Origin: Nocardioides silvaticus
GTDB taxonomy: Bacteria > Actinomycetota > Actinomycetes > Propionibacteriales > Nocardioidaceae
Direction: 5' to 3'
NCBI RefSeq assembly: GCF_003160695.1
Contig: NZ_QGDD01000004.1
Coordinates: forward strand, 248,001 to 312,000
DNA length: 64,000 bases
Under the pieces are notes generated by a model. The model searched no databases, was not told the DNA's origin, and saw nothing but the letters and a program-made list of their open reading frames with translations. A program made the translations under genes and the position numbers. Of this stretch, positions 24,846 through 33,617 are shown piece by piece (within the stretch, counting starts at the first letter, position 1; every line of letters begins with the position of its first letter).

Positions 24846-25600
24846 GCGAGCACGGTCTTCGACTCGTCCGCCTCCGGCGCCGGGCCAGCCGCCACGTTGT
24901 GGTCGTGCAGTGCACGGTAGGCGAACAGGTAGGTGAAGAGCTGGAGGCCCCACACCGTGAGCGCCAGCGCGTAGAACAGCGCGCGGTCCTGGAGCGGGTC
25001 GACCGACGCCGGGAACGGGAAGAAGTCGTAGGTCAGGGCGATACCGGTCCCCGCCAGGCTGACCAGCAGGGTGGCGATGGCGACCTTCGTGGCACCGATG
25101 TCCCACAGCCGCTTGGTGAGGTAGACGAGGAAGACCAGTGTCAGCAGGTTGACGACGAGGTAGATGGTCGCCGGACCGGCGTAGAGGATGTGGTGACCGG
25201 AGTCGTCCACGTGGTCCTGGAACTTCGGCTGCCCGAGGTAGAGGCCGGCGCCGATGCCCACCGCGAAGATGGCGACGTCGACCGCCTTGCTCGACTTGTG
25301 GCGGTGGGTCACTGCCAGGAACCCGACGACCAGCAGCAGGGTGATGCCGACCGAGCGCGAGAAGGCGTCGAGGAAGAACGCGACGTCGTACTGCACGCTG
25401 GCCTCGCCGGCTTCCTTGTCCTCGGGGAAGCGGAGTGCCCAGATGAGGAAGTTGACGCCGGACGTGGCGATGATGAACCACTCGATCCCGAGCAGGTAGT
25501 TGCGGTACTGCTTGATGAATTTCCAGCCTGCCCAGTAGCCGCCGGCAATCATGACGACGTCGCCGATCAGGAACGCAAGCGCGTAGATGTCGTCTCTCAT
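24842..25600 (-). CDS. Seven-helix membrane protein of unknown function
   Basis: A 252-residue protein with seven hydrophobic segments (about 5-26, 34-55, 72-98, 107-124, 138-162, 172-196, 207-231) and short loops. No transporter or receptor motif was recognised. The topology, with a conserved-looking GHHILYAGP between helices four and five, could suit a small-molecule channel, electron-transfer partner or sensor. It precedes the DAO oxidase with a four-base overlap and is divergent from the TetR gene at 25845, so it is expressed with the oxidase. A permease for the amine substrate is possible but not shown. Confidence 0.75.
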   Translation of the reverse strand: MRDDIYALAFLIGDVVMIAGGYWAGWKFIKQYRNYLLGIEWFIIATSGVNFLIWALRFPEDKEAGEASVQYDVAFFLDAFSRSVGITLLLVVGFLAVTHRHKSSKAVDVAIFAVGIGAGLYLGQPKFQDHVDDSGHHILYAGPATIYLVVNLLTLVFLVYLTKRLWDIGATKVAIATLLVSLAGTGIALTYDFFPFPASVDPLQDRALFYALALTVWGLQLFTYLFAYRALHDHNVAAGPAPEADESKTVLA

Positions 25601-25698
25601 CGTTCTCTTCCTTCTGTCGGGAGGCTTGGTCTACTGCGGCTGGATGAGCGGCAGCAGCGGCGGGAGGATGAAGATCACCGCGTTACCGTAGGCCTTTC

Positions 25699-25802
25699 TT
25701 AGTCATTCGATCAAGATGTATGACCAAGATGTTGCCCAGGTTTCGTCACCGCTTGGAGTCCGCGGCTCAGCAGGGCGCGCTGATAGGCTCAGCAGTGACT
25801 AA
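25699..25802. promoter_or_regulatory. TTAGTCA operator half-sites between TetR and the oxidase operon
   Basis: TTAGTCA occurs at 25699-25705 and, inverted as TGACTAA, at 25796-25802, in the 244-bp gap between divergent genes. The same heptamer appears three times in the gap at 34311-34476. The TetR protein encoded at 25845 is the most likely binder. Confidence 0.6.
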
Positions 25803-25844
25803 GACAGGTGCCCAACTTCAGGGCCCGGAGCCCAGGAGGACCGC

Positions 25845-26480
25845 ATGGCACGCATTCCCGTCGCCCAGCGACGCCGCGACTTCATCGAAGCCGCTGTCGA
25901 GGTCATCTCTGCCCACGGGATCGACGGAGCGACCACGCGGCGGATCGCCGAGCAGGCGAAGGCCAATGTGGCGATGCTGCACTACTGCTACGACTCCAAG
26001 GAGGACCTCTTCGCCGACGTCTACGAGTACGTCGCCGGGAAGTACCGCGAGGTCATCGAGGGCAGCGACTCCCACACGACGTTGCCCGAGGCCGCGCAGG
26101 CGATCCTGCGTGGCGTGATGGAGTGCTACCTGGACTCGCCGAGCTTCACCGCGGCCACCTTCGAGCTGGTCAGCTGGGCGCGCCGCCAGCACGGCGACCG
26201 CGGAATCGCGGTCTACGACCACGCATTCGAGACCCTCCGCAAGGCGCTCACGGAGGCCGCTGCGGATGATCCGGTGACGCCTGAGGTCATCGACGAGATC
26301 GCGTACGTGCTCGCCACACTGGCCGACGGGTTCGCCGTCAACTGGCTGACCTTCAACGACGTCGCGGTCGCTCGGGGGCAGATGGAGGTCAACTGCTCCG
26401 TGCTCGACGCCTGGCTCTCCAGCCGGCTCGCAACGGCCGCAGCCAAGCCCGCACGACGCAAGCGCGCGGCCAAGGCCTGA
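25845..26480 (+). CDS. TetR family regulator of the amine cluster
   Basis: A 211-residue TetR protein. HTH region: ATTRRIAEQAKANVAMLHYCYDSKEDLF (about residues 27-55). The effector domain is helical and ends in a basic tail (KPARRKRAAKA). ATG 25845 follows CAGGAGGACCGC, a strong ribosome binding site. It is divergent from the 7-TM/oxidase operon and convergent with the ALDH gene. Shared TTAGTCA motifs in its own promoter and the 34.3-kb divergent promoter suggest it controls the whole 23.5-44 kb cluster. Confidence 0.92.
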   Translation: MARIPVAQRRRDFIEAAVEVISAHGIDGATTRRIAEQAKANVAMLHYCYDSKEDLFADVYEYVAGKYREVIEGSDSHTTLPEAAQAILRGVMECYLDSPSFTAATFELVSWARRQHGDRGIAVYDHAFETLRKALTEAAADDPVTPEVIDEIAYVLATLADGFAVNWLTFNDVAVARGQMEVNCSVLDAWLSSRLATAAAKPARRKRAAKA

Positions 26481-26513
26481 GCCCCGGCCGCGCGCTGGCT
26501 CCAACACCCTGCG

Positions 26514-27974
26514 TCAGAGCGGCAGGTCGGGCGAGTCCACTCCGACCACCCGGTCGCCGCAGAACACACGGACCGATTCGGCGGGGCCGTGGCCGCCGAT
26601 GCCCGACGGGCCCCAGAAGCTCTGGGCCGAGTCATCGCCGAGGTCGGCGACCTTGGCCCCGTTGACCCGCACCTCCCCCGCCACGATGCAGGAGCCGACC
26701 TCGATCGCGCGGTCGGTGTCGGTGCCGAAGACGTAGGCGTCGAGCCCGGAGGGGTTCGCGTTGGCGATGTGAAGCGCCTCCTCGGCCGAGTCGACATCGT
26801 GCACCGAGATGACCGGGCCGAACAGCTCTGCCGTCACGCGGGCCGGGCCGGCGCCCGCCGCCACCGTGGGCGAGAGGAACAGGCCTTCCAGGTCCGGCAG
26901 CTGAGCGGGCTGATGGATTGTGGCGCCGAGGTCGCGCAGGCCCTCGATCCGCGACTGCAGGGTCCGCAAGTGTGGCTCGTTGGAGATCGGCCCGACCTGG
27001 ACGTCGTCGTCGAGCGAGTGGCCGACGACCAGCTTGGAGATCCGCTCGGTCAGCGCGTCGACAAGCGGCCCGACGAGCGCCGACGGGGCGAGAACCTTGC
27101 CCGGTCCCTCGCACCACTGGCCGTTGAGCTTGGTCATTCCGTCGAGGATGCCGTCGGCCGTGACGTCGACGTCCGCGTCGTCGAGCACGATCACCGGGTT
27201 GTTGCCCCCGAGCTCGAGCTGCAGCACCTTGAAGTCCTCCGCAGCGGCGCGGGCGATGGCCCGTCCGGCTCCCGGTCCGCCGGTGAACGAGACCACCTTG
27301 ACCCTCAGGTCGCTGGTGAGACGCGCGCCGACGTCACCGGCGCCGTGCACCAGCTGCAGGGCACCGGCCGGTAGCCCTGCCTCGACGAAGCACTCGACGA
27401 CGACCTGGGCGCTGGCCGGGGCGTGCTCCGACGGCTTGAGGATGACCGGGCAGCCGGCGGCGATCGCGCTGACGACCTTGGCGGCCGGGATGAAGCTGGG
27501 GCCGTTCCACGGGGTGAGGATCGCGGCGGGACCCCACGGGACCTTGTGGAGGCGAACGTCGCGACCGCCCGCGTCGAGAGCCGTGATCCGCGGGATCGTG
27601 CGCAGGTCGGCGGCGGTGGACCGGATCCGGTGGGGCAGGAAGGCCGCCACCAAGCGGGTCACGGCGATCGGAGTACCGCTCGTCAGCGCGTCCGCTCTGG
27701 CGATGTCCTCCGATCTCGCTTCGAGCAGGTCTGCGACGCGGTCGAGCACGTCTGCTCGCTCGCGGCGTTCCGCTTCGTGTCCGAATCTGGGGTCGTAGGA
27801 CTGCTCTGCGTGCCGCAACGCGCGGTCGATGTCCTCCGGAGTCGTGCTCACGGTGCGGTGCACGGGGGTGCGCGTGTTGGGGTCAAGGTTCCACGCAGCG
27901 TCGGCGGTGGTGCACTCGGTCCACTCGTCGGCGATGTAGTTGACCGGCTGGGGAAGGGTCGTCTCGTGGTTCAT
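26514..27974 (-). CDS. Aldehyde dehydrogenase
   Basis: An NAD(P)-dependent ALDH of 486 residues. The catalytic cysteine is in LNGQWCEGPGK and the general-base glutamate in LQLELGGNNPV; the NAD loop FTGGPGAGRAI is present. Its role would be oxidising an aldehyde made by the amine oxidase or by the alcohol dehydrogenase to the acid that the CoA ligases activate. It is the last gene of the leftward operon, 25 bp after the alcohol dehydrogenase, and convergent with TetR. Confidence 0.93.
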   Translation of the reverse strand: MNHETTLPQPVNYIADEWTECTTADAAWNLDPNTRTPVHRTVSTTPEDIDRALRHAEQSYDPRFGHEAERRERADVLDRVADLLEARSEDIARADALTSGTPIAVTRLVAAFLPHRIRSTAADLRTIPRITALDAGGRDVRLHKVPWGPAAILTPWNGPSFIPAAKVVSAIAAGCPVILKPSEHAPASAQVVVECFVEAGLPAGALQLVHGAGDVGARLTSDLRVKVVSFTGGPGAGRAIARAAAEDFKVLQLELGGNNPVIVLDDADVDVTADGILDGMTKLNGQWCEGPGKVLAPSALVGPLVDALTERISKLVVGHSLDDDVQVGPISNEPHLRTLQSRIEGLRDLGATIHQPAQLPDLEGLFLSPTVAAGAGPARVTAELFGPVISVHDVDSAEEALHIANANPSGLDAYVFGTDTDRAIEVGSCIVAGEVRVNGAKVADLGDDSAQSFWGPSGIGGHGPAESVRVFCGDRVVGVDSPDLPL

Positions 27975-27999
27975 GGGTTCACCTCTGGGTGCAGGGGGC

Positions 28000-29097
28000 T
28001 CAGGACTGGAGGTCGACGACGATGCGGGTCACGTCGCCGGACTTCATGGCCTCGAAGCCCTCATTGATCTCGGCGAAGGGCACGACCTGGGTGACCATCT
28101 CGTCGAGGAGCAGGCGGCCCTGCTGGTAGAGACGAGCGAACTGGGCGATGTCCTCACGGGCTTGGCCCGAGCCCATGTAGGAGCCGATCAGCTTCTTCTC
28201 CTGGAAGAAGAAGTCGAGGGCCGGCACGCTCAGCTCGGTGCCCATCGGTGCGATGCCGACCAGGCAGGCGGTGCCGGTCGGCCGCACCAGGGCCAGTGCG
28301 GTCTGGGCAGTGCGGGCCGAGCCGACGGCCTCGAAGGCGTAGTCGACGCCGTCGCCCAGCTGGGCACGCACCTCGTCGACCGGGTCACCGTCGCCGCCGT
28401 TGACGACGTGGGTGGCGCCGTACATCCGGGCGGCCTTGAGCCGGGCGTCGTCAAGGTCGATGGCCACGATCGCGGAGGCGCCGGCGAGCCGCGCCCCCTG
28501 GATGATCGCGGATCCGACCCCGCCGCAGCCGATGACGGCGACGGTGCTGCCGGGTCGCACCTGGGCGCCACGGAAGACTGCGCCGACGCCGGTGACGATG
28601 CAGCAGGACAGCAGGCAGCCCACGGGGAGGGGTACGGCGTCCGGCAGCCGCACCAGCGCGTTCTCCCGCAGCAGGATGTGCTGCGAGAACGCACCGATGG
28701 CGGCGAGCCGCTCGATCGGCCGCCCGGCGAGCGTCTCGAAGGCGGGGCTCTGCCGGCGGCGTACCTCGTCGAGCCGGAGGCACTGGGTGGAGTGCCCGGC
28801 GTCGCAGTTCACGCAGCCGCCACAGGGCGGGGTGAGGGCGCCGGTGACGCGATCGCCGGGGCGCAGCGTCGTCACGGCCGAGCCGACGGACTCGACCACG
28901 CCGGCCACCTCGTGGCCGACGACGACCGGGAGCTCGGTCGGCACGGTGCCGGTCATGTAGTGAAGGTCGCTGTGGCATAGGCCGACGTGGGTCACCGCGA
29001 TGCGCACCTCGTGCGGCTCGGGGTCGTCGACGCGGATGTCGGTGAGCTCCAGGGGTGCGCCGATCGCGTTCAGGACGGCAGCTCGGGTGGTGATCAT
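28000..29097 (-). CDS. Zinc-dependent alcohol dehydrogenase
   Basis: A 365-residue MDR dehydrogenase. Catalytic zinc: GLCHSDLHYM and GHEVAG; structural zinc: C-x2-C-x2-C-x7-C (CGGCVNCDAGHSTQC); Rossmann: IGCGGVGSAIIQG. It resembles class III-like, actinobacterial primary alcohol dehydrogenases. ATG 29097 overlaps the stop of the enoyl-CoA hydratase gene (ATGA); the open frame further upstream has no support. In the cluster it fits oxidation of a hydroxy acid or alcohol released by the esterase. Confidence 0.93.
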   Translation of the reverse strand: MITTRAAVLNAIGAPLELTDIRVDDPEPHEVRIAVTHVGLCHSDLHYMTGTVPTELPVVVGHEVAGVVESVGSAVTTLRPGDRVTGALTPPCGGCVNCDAGHSTQCLRLDEVRRRQSPAFETLAGRPIERLAAIGAFSQHILLRENALVRLPDAVPLPVGCLLSCCIVTGVGAVFRGAQVRPGSTVAVIGCGGVGSAIIQGARLAGASAIVAIDLDDARLKAARMYGATHVVNGGDGDPVDEVRAQLGDGVDYAFEAVGSARTAQTALALVRPTGTACLVGIAPMGTELSVPALDFFFQEKKLIGSYMGSGQAREDIAQFARLYQQGRLLLDEMVTQVVPFAEINEGFEAMKSGDVTRIVVDLQS

Positions 29098-29882
29098 GCG
29101 TCGGCCTCCTCGGCCTGGGTCGACTTGGTGTTCCAGAAGCCGGCGACGCCGGCAGTGAGCAGTCCGCTCGTCCATGCCTCATGGGCCGCGGCGTCCTCGC
29201 GCTCGAAGGCCGCCTCGACGTCGGCGAGGAGCGGGCGGAGCAGGGCGAGGTGGAGCGCCGTGGTGTTCCCCTCCGGCGTCCACGCGTGCACCGTGTCGAC
29301 GGCGCGCTCGACGAGCTGGTCCGCCTCGACGACCTCGTCGAGCAGGCCGATGCTCAGCGCTTCGGCCGCGTGGACCCGCGGCGACGCGAGGACCATGCGC
29401 ATCGCGTGGTTGCCGACGAGGCGACGCAGCAGAAGGCTGGTCGCGTTGGAGATGGTGAGCCCGCGTGCGTTCTCAGGCTGGAAGTACTCCGTGGCCGGCG
29501 TTCCGATACGGGCGTCGCAGCACAGCGTGATCTCGGAGGCGCCGCCGACAGCGAGGCCGTTGACCGCAGCGATCACGGGAACCCGGGTCTGCAGGATGGC
29601 GCGGGTGACGTCGTGGAAGCTCTCGAACGCCTCGTGGACCTCGGCCTCCGTGGTGGGCGCGTGCGCCAGGTCCTCGCCGGCCGAGAAGGCGCGGCCCCGT
29701 CCGGTGAGGACGATGCCGCGGACCGTCTCGCCGGTGCCGTGCTCACGGACCAGGGCGGCCAGGCGCCGCCTCATGGCGACGGTGAGGGCGTTGAGCTTGT
29801 CGGGACGGTCGAGGGTGAGGACCACGACGCCGCGCACGAGCGCGATGTCGACGTGCTGTGCGGCGCTACCGGGCGTGGTCAT
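29094..29882 (-). CDS. Enoyl-CoA hydratase/isomerase family protein
   Basis: A 262-residue crotonase-fold protein. The oxyanion-hole segments are GRAFSAGEDL and AAVNGLAVGGASEITL. The first catalytic glutamate position is occupied by the segment PATEYFQPENARGLT, which differs from canonical hydratases, so isomerase or hydrolase chemistry is possible. ATG 29882 is two bases after the CoA ligase stop. It probably works on the CoA ester made by the neighbouring ligase. Confidence 0.9.
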   Translation of the reverse strand: MTTPGSAAQHVDIALVRGVVVLTLDRPDKLNALTVAMRRRLAALVREHGTGETVRGIVLTGRGRAFSAGEDLAHAPTTEAEVHEAFESFHDVTRAILQTRVPVIAAVNGLAVGGASEITLCCDARIGTPATEYFQPENARGLTISNATSLLLRRLVGNHAMRMVLASPRVHAAEALSIGLLDEVVEADQLVERAVDTVHAWTPEGNTTALHLALLRPLLADVEAAFEREDAAAHEAWTSGLLTAGVAGFWNTKSTQAEEADA

Positions 29883-29884
29883 CG

Positions 29885-31498
29885 TCAGCTCCTCGGTCGG
29901 GCGAAGTCGTAGGTGGCCCCCGGCTGCTCGGAAGCCCGGGTCTTGAGGGCGGGCTTCGACACCCGCTCTGAGGCCGTGCGGGGGAAGTCGGCGACGAACT
30001 CGACGTAGCGGGGCACCTTGAACCGCGCGAGCTGCGCGCCAGCACGCTCGAGCAGCTGCTGCGCCGTGTCCCGGCTCGCGGGCACGCCGTCGCGGAGCTG
30101 GACGAAGGCCTTGACCTCCTCGCCCAGCAGGTCGTCGGGCACGGCCACGACGGCCGCCGCGACGACCCGGTCGTCCCGCTCCAGGGCGGCCTCGACCTCG
30201 GCACAGGCGACGTTCTCCCCACCGCGACGGACCATGTCCTTGATCCGGCCGACCAGCTGGATGCCGCCGTCCGGTCGACGGACCACCAGGTCGCCGGTGT
30301 GCAGCCGACCGTCGCGCAGCACGCCGGCCGTCGCGTCGGGGCGGTTCCAATAGCCGCTCATCATCGGCACGCCGGCGACGACCAGCTCGCCGGCCTCCCC
30401 GTCGGGCACCTCGACCTGCGGATCGGCGGGATCGGCGACCCGCACCTGTTTGGTGGGCACCGGGTGGCCCAGGCTGCCACTGCCGACCGCGTCGGCGTCG
30501 TCGAACGGGCTGAACAGGTCGATCCCCGACTCGGTCATGCCGTAGACCTCGCGCCAGGGCGCACCCCACCTCTCTTGGAGCTGGGCGTGGAGCGCCACCG
30601 GGATGCCCGAGCAGAGCACCATGCGCAGGTCGTTGTCACGGTCCTCCGGGGAGGCCGGCTGCTTGAACAGCAGCGTCGGCATCGACCCGAGCACGTAGAA
30701 GAAGGTGGCGCGGTGGTCTCGTACGTCGGCCATGAAGGTGGAGGCGGAGAAGCGCGGCAGGACGACGAGCGGCGCGGCCACGGTGAGTGCCAGCGCGGTG
30801 TTCCACTGCGGGTCCATGTAGGAGAACGGCTGCGAGGTCAGCAGCACGTCGTCGAGGCCCAGGCCGGTGGTCGCCGCGCAGATCCAGCCCAGCCGGACCC
30901 AGTAGCCGTGGGTGAGCATGCACGCCTTGGGGAAGCCGGTCGTGCCCGAGGTGTACTGGAGGTTGGCGAGGGTGTCGGCCGCGACATCGACGGCGGGCGG
31001 CGTCACGGGGAAGCCCTCGGAGCCGTCGTCCGCGACGTCCACGACGCGCACCTCGCCCAGCTCCTCCCCCGCCACGACATCGGCCACCAGGTCGGCGCGT
31101 TCCGCGTCGGTGAAGACGACCCGTGCACCCGAGTCGCTCAGGACGAAGGCGAGGTCGGCGCGCTGGTAGCCGCAGTTGACCGGTACGGCGACGCCGCCGG
31201 CCTTCAGCGTCGCGAGCCACACGACGGGCCAGTGCACGACGTTCGTCAGCATGATCGCGACCCGGTCGCCGGCGCGGACACCGTCGAGCTCACGCATCCG
31301 GTGGGCGAGGCGGGAGGTCCACTCGTCGATCTCGGCGAAGGACCAGGAACATTCACCGAAGCGCAGGAACTCACGATCACCTGCGTCTCGGGCGCGCTCC
31401 GCCAGCAGTCCGGTCAGGGTCGGGACCGTCGGCTCGTCTCCCGCCAGGTCCGCGGGGACCGCCGGCCGGCGCGCCAGGTCGGTCAGCTGGGTGTTCAC
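29885..31498 (-). CDS. Acyl-CoA ligase (AMP-forming)
   Basis: An ANL-superfamily ligase of 537 residues. Motif A3 is YTSGTTGFPK; A5 VYGMTES; the hinge region LHTGDLVVR..GRIKDMVRRGGENV is intact and the C-terminal catalytic lysine region reads RTASERVSKPAL, so the usual lysine is displaced or replaced by a nearby one. It resembles CaiC-type (carnitine/crotonobetaine) and medium-chain acid ligases. GTG 31498 overlaps the stop of the C26 hydrolase (GTGA). Confidence 0.92.
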   Translation of the reverse strand: MNTQLTDLARRPAVPADLAGDEPTVPTLTGLLAERARDAGDREFLRFGECSWSFAEIDEWTSRLAHRMRELDGVRAGDRVAIMLTNVVHWPVVWLATLKAGGVAVPVNCGYQRADLAFVLSDSGARVVFTDAERADLVADVVAGEELGEVRVVDVADDGSEGFPVTPPAVDVAADTLANLQYTSGTTGFPKACMLTHGYWVRLGWICAATTGLGLDDVLLTSQPFSYMDPQWNTALALTVAAPLVVLPRFSASTFMADVRDHRATFFYVLGSMPTLLFKQPASPEDRDNDLRMVLCSGIPVALHAQLQERWGAPWREVYGMTESGIDLFSPFDDADAVGSGSLGHPVPTKQVRVADPADPQVEVPDGEAGELVVAGVPMMSGYWNRPDATAGVLRDGRLHTGDLVVRRPDGGIQLVGRIKDMVRRGGENVACAEVEAALERDDRVVAAAVVAVPDDLLGEEVKAFVQLRDGVPASRDTAQQLLERAGAQLARFKVPRYVEFVADFPRTASERVSKPALKTRASEQPGATYDFARPRS

Positions 31499-32277
31499 GG
31501 CTCACTCCTCTGCAGTAGCTGGGCCGCCTCGCGGACGACCCAGGTGAGCGTGGGGTCGGTGCTCTTCATCCACTCCGGGTGCCACTGCACGCCGAGGACC
31601 GGCTGGCCGAGCACCTCGATCACCTCGACGACGCCGTCGGAAGTGCGGCCGGTGACGACCACCCCGGCCCCGCAGCGGTCGACGGCCTGGTGGTGCCAGG
31701 AGTTGGTGACGACGTCGCCGTCGAACAGGCTCGCGGCGACGGATCCGGCCTCGAATGAGACGAGGTGGTCGACAGTGCCGTCTGTCGGTGCCGTCTCGGG
31801 CGACAGGTGGCTCACGGACCCGGGCGCGAGGTCGGGGACGAGCGTGCCGCCGAGGGCGACGTTGAGGACCTGCATCCCGCGACACACACCCAGCACGGGG
31901 ATCCCCCGCTCCTGGGCTGCCCGGACGAGGGCGATCTCGTACGCGTCGCGCTCGGGGTCGTGCACCATCGGGTCCGTTCTCGGGTCGATGCCCCGGACCA
32001 CGGAGGTGTCGCCGCCCCAGTACGCCGGATGCACGTCCTGTCCCCCGGTGATCACGACTCCGGCGAGCCAGGCGCAGACGCCTTCCGGGTCGGTGTCGTA
32101 GGACAGGTGCACCGGAAGGCCGCCGGCCTCGGCGACCCGCGTCGCGAAGTCCGACATCGACGTGTCGATGCACCGGTCACCGTACCGCTCGTCGGAGCCC
32201 TCGATCAGGGACAGGCGGAGGCGACGGCCGGTGATTCCGATCAACGGCCGCCGTACGGTCTGTCTGGGCGCGCTCAC
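31495..32277 (-). CDS. Gamma-glutamyl hydrolase, peptidase C26 (PuuD-like)
   Basis: A class I glutamine amidotransferase-like hydrolase of 260 residues. The catalytic triad is visible: cysteine in GVCRGMQVLN, histidine and glutamate in GVQWHPEWM; ITGGQDVHP and WHHQAVD are family hallmarks. PuuD-type enzymes release glutamate from gamma-glutamyl acids in the polyamine-degrading Puu pathway. GTG 32277 overlaps the stop of the GS-like gene; the open frame to 32499 is an antisense artefact. Pairing with the GS-like gene strongly suggests a gamma-glutamylation cycle. Confidence 0.92.
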   Translation of the reverse strand: MSAPRQTVRRPLIGITGRRLRLSLIEGSDERYGDRCIDTSMSDFATRVAEAGGLPVHLSYDTDPEGVCAWLAGVVITGGQDVHPAYWGGDTSVVRGIDPRTDPMVHDPERDAYEIALVRAAQERGIPVLGVCRGMQVLNVALGGTLVPDLAPGSVSHLSPETAPTDGTVDHLVSFEAGSVAASLFDGDVVTNSWHHQAVDRCGAGVVVTGRTSDGVVEVIEVLGQPVLGVQWHPEWMKSTDPTLTWVVREAAQLLQRSEP

Positions 32278-33617
32278 GGGAACTCGAAGTAGCGCTGGGA
32301 CTCCCACGCGGAGAGCTCGGCGAACGGGTCGCCGCCCTTGGTGTGGAACTCCATCCACTCCCACCGACGCGACGCGACCCAGAAGTCGACGAACTCGTCG
32401 CCGAGGTACTCCCGCAGCAGCGGGTCGGCGTCGAGAGCGGCGCCGGCCTTCGACATGGTGTCGGGGATCCGGGACACACCGGAGCTCGCTGGCAGGCACC
32501 AGGCCATGTCGGTGACCTGCTCCGGCGGCTCGATCTGCCGCTCGATGCCGGCCAGCACGCCGGCCAGCACGGCGGCGATCGCGAAGTACGGGTTCACGTC
32601 GGCTCCGGGCAGTCGGTACTCCAGGCGTGAGTACTTCGGGTGTCCGGTGATCGCGCGGACCGCGGCAGTCTTGTTGTTCACTCCCCAGCTGATGGTGGTC
32701 GGCGGGCCGGTGAGGTCGACGAGCCGGCGGTAGGAGGTGATCTGCGGCATCACGATGGAGGTCGCTCCGGCCATGGTGGCCAGCAGTCCCCCGACCGCGT
32801 GCTTCATGAGGTCCGAAGGGCCCTCACCGGCGAAGAACCGGTTCACGCTGTCGCTGTTGAGGGAGATGTTGATGTGCGCGCCCTGGCCGAAGCCGGCTGT
32901 GGGCTTGGCCATGAACGACACCGTGTGGCCCAGCTCGAAGGCGACCTCGCGCATGATCTGCCGGGTGCGTGCCCAACTGTCTCCGAGCCGGACCGGGTCG
33001 GTCGGGGCGAGGTTGAGCTCGGTCTGCCCGGGCGCCGCCTCGTCAGTCCACGCCTCCCAGGTGATGCCGATCTGGTCGAGCCGCTCGACGACGGCGTCCA
33101 TGTAGACGACCCAGTCGCTCGACCGCGCCAGGTGGTACGTCGCCCCGGCGCTGCCACCGAGCGGCGTGAGGTCCCGGTAGCCGCGCTCCCGGGCCTCCTG
33201 GACGGACTCCTCGAACAGCGTCGCCTCGATCTCGACGGCGACCGTGGCGTCGTACCCGCGCTCAGCGAGGCGGGCAACCAGCTTGCGCACGAGGTTGCGG
33301 GGACAAATCGGGACGGGCGTGCCGTCCTTGAGCCAGTAGTCACCGATGACCGAGTCCAGGCCGGGCCTCCACTCCACCAGGGTGGCCATGTCGGGGACCA
33401 TCTGGATGTCGTAGATGTTGCCGCGCCAGTCGGGAAACGCATCGCCGAGCACGATCTCGTTGTTGAGGTCGATCGCGAACAGGATGTCGGCGAACGCGAA
33501 CCCGCTGTCCTTCCCGACCCGGAACTTCGTGGGCGACACGTTCTTGCCCAGGAGGCTGCCCTCGTGGTTGGTGGCCTCGAGGCGGACGGCGCGCCGGGGC
33601 CGGGTGAGCTCAGACAT
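32274..33617 (-). CDS. Glutamine synthetase-like gamma-glutamylamine ligase (PuuA/IpuC type)
   Basis: A 447-residue GS-fold protein, distinct from GlnA at 4320: shorter, without an adenylylation-site KxxYxLPP, and with an altered ammonium pocket region. GS motifs remain: AVEIEATLFE, GQTELNLAPTDP, FMAKPTAGFGQGAHINISL and RLEYRLPGADVNPYFA. Such proteins glutamylate amines: putrescine (PuuA), isopropylamine (IpuC) or aniline. It heads a tight string GS-like - C26 - ligase - hydratase - ADH - ALDH, overlapping its upstream neighbour by eight bases. The amine substrate is unknown. Confidence 0.9.
   Translation of the reverse strand: MSELTRPRRAVRLEATNHEGSLLGKNVSPTKFRVGKDSGFAFADILFAIDLNNEIVLGDAFPDWRGNIYDIQMVPDMATLVEWRPGLDSVIGDYWLKDGTPVPICPRNLVRKLVARLAERGYDATVAVEIEATLFEESVQEARERGYRDLTPLGGSAGATYHLARSSDWVVYMDAVVERLDQIGITWEAWTDEAAPGQTELNLAPTDPVRLGDSWARTRQIMREVAFELGHTVSFMAKPTAGFGQGAHINISLNSDSVNRFFAGEGPSDLMKHAVGGLLATMAGATSIVMPQITSYRRLVDLTGPPTTISWGVNNKTAAVRAITGHPKYSRLEYRLPGADVNPYFAIAAVLAGVLAGIERQIEPPEQVTDMAWCLPASSGVSRIPDTMSKAGAALDADPLLREYLGDEFVDFWVASRRWEWMEFHTKGGDPFAELSAWESQRYFEFP

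Noticed and set aside
24846..25481. N-terminal extension of the DAO oxidase frame
   Set aside because: The extension is antisense-like Arg/Pro-rich text and overlaps the seven-helix gene; the GTG at 24845 with GTGA overlap is the plausible start.
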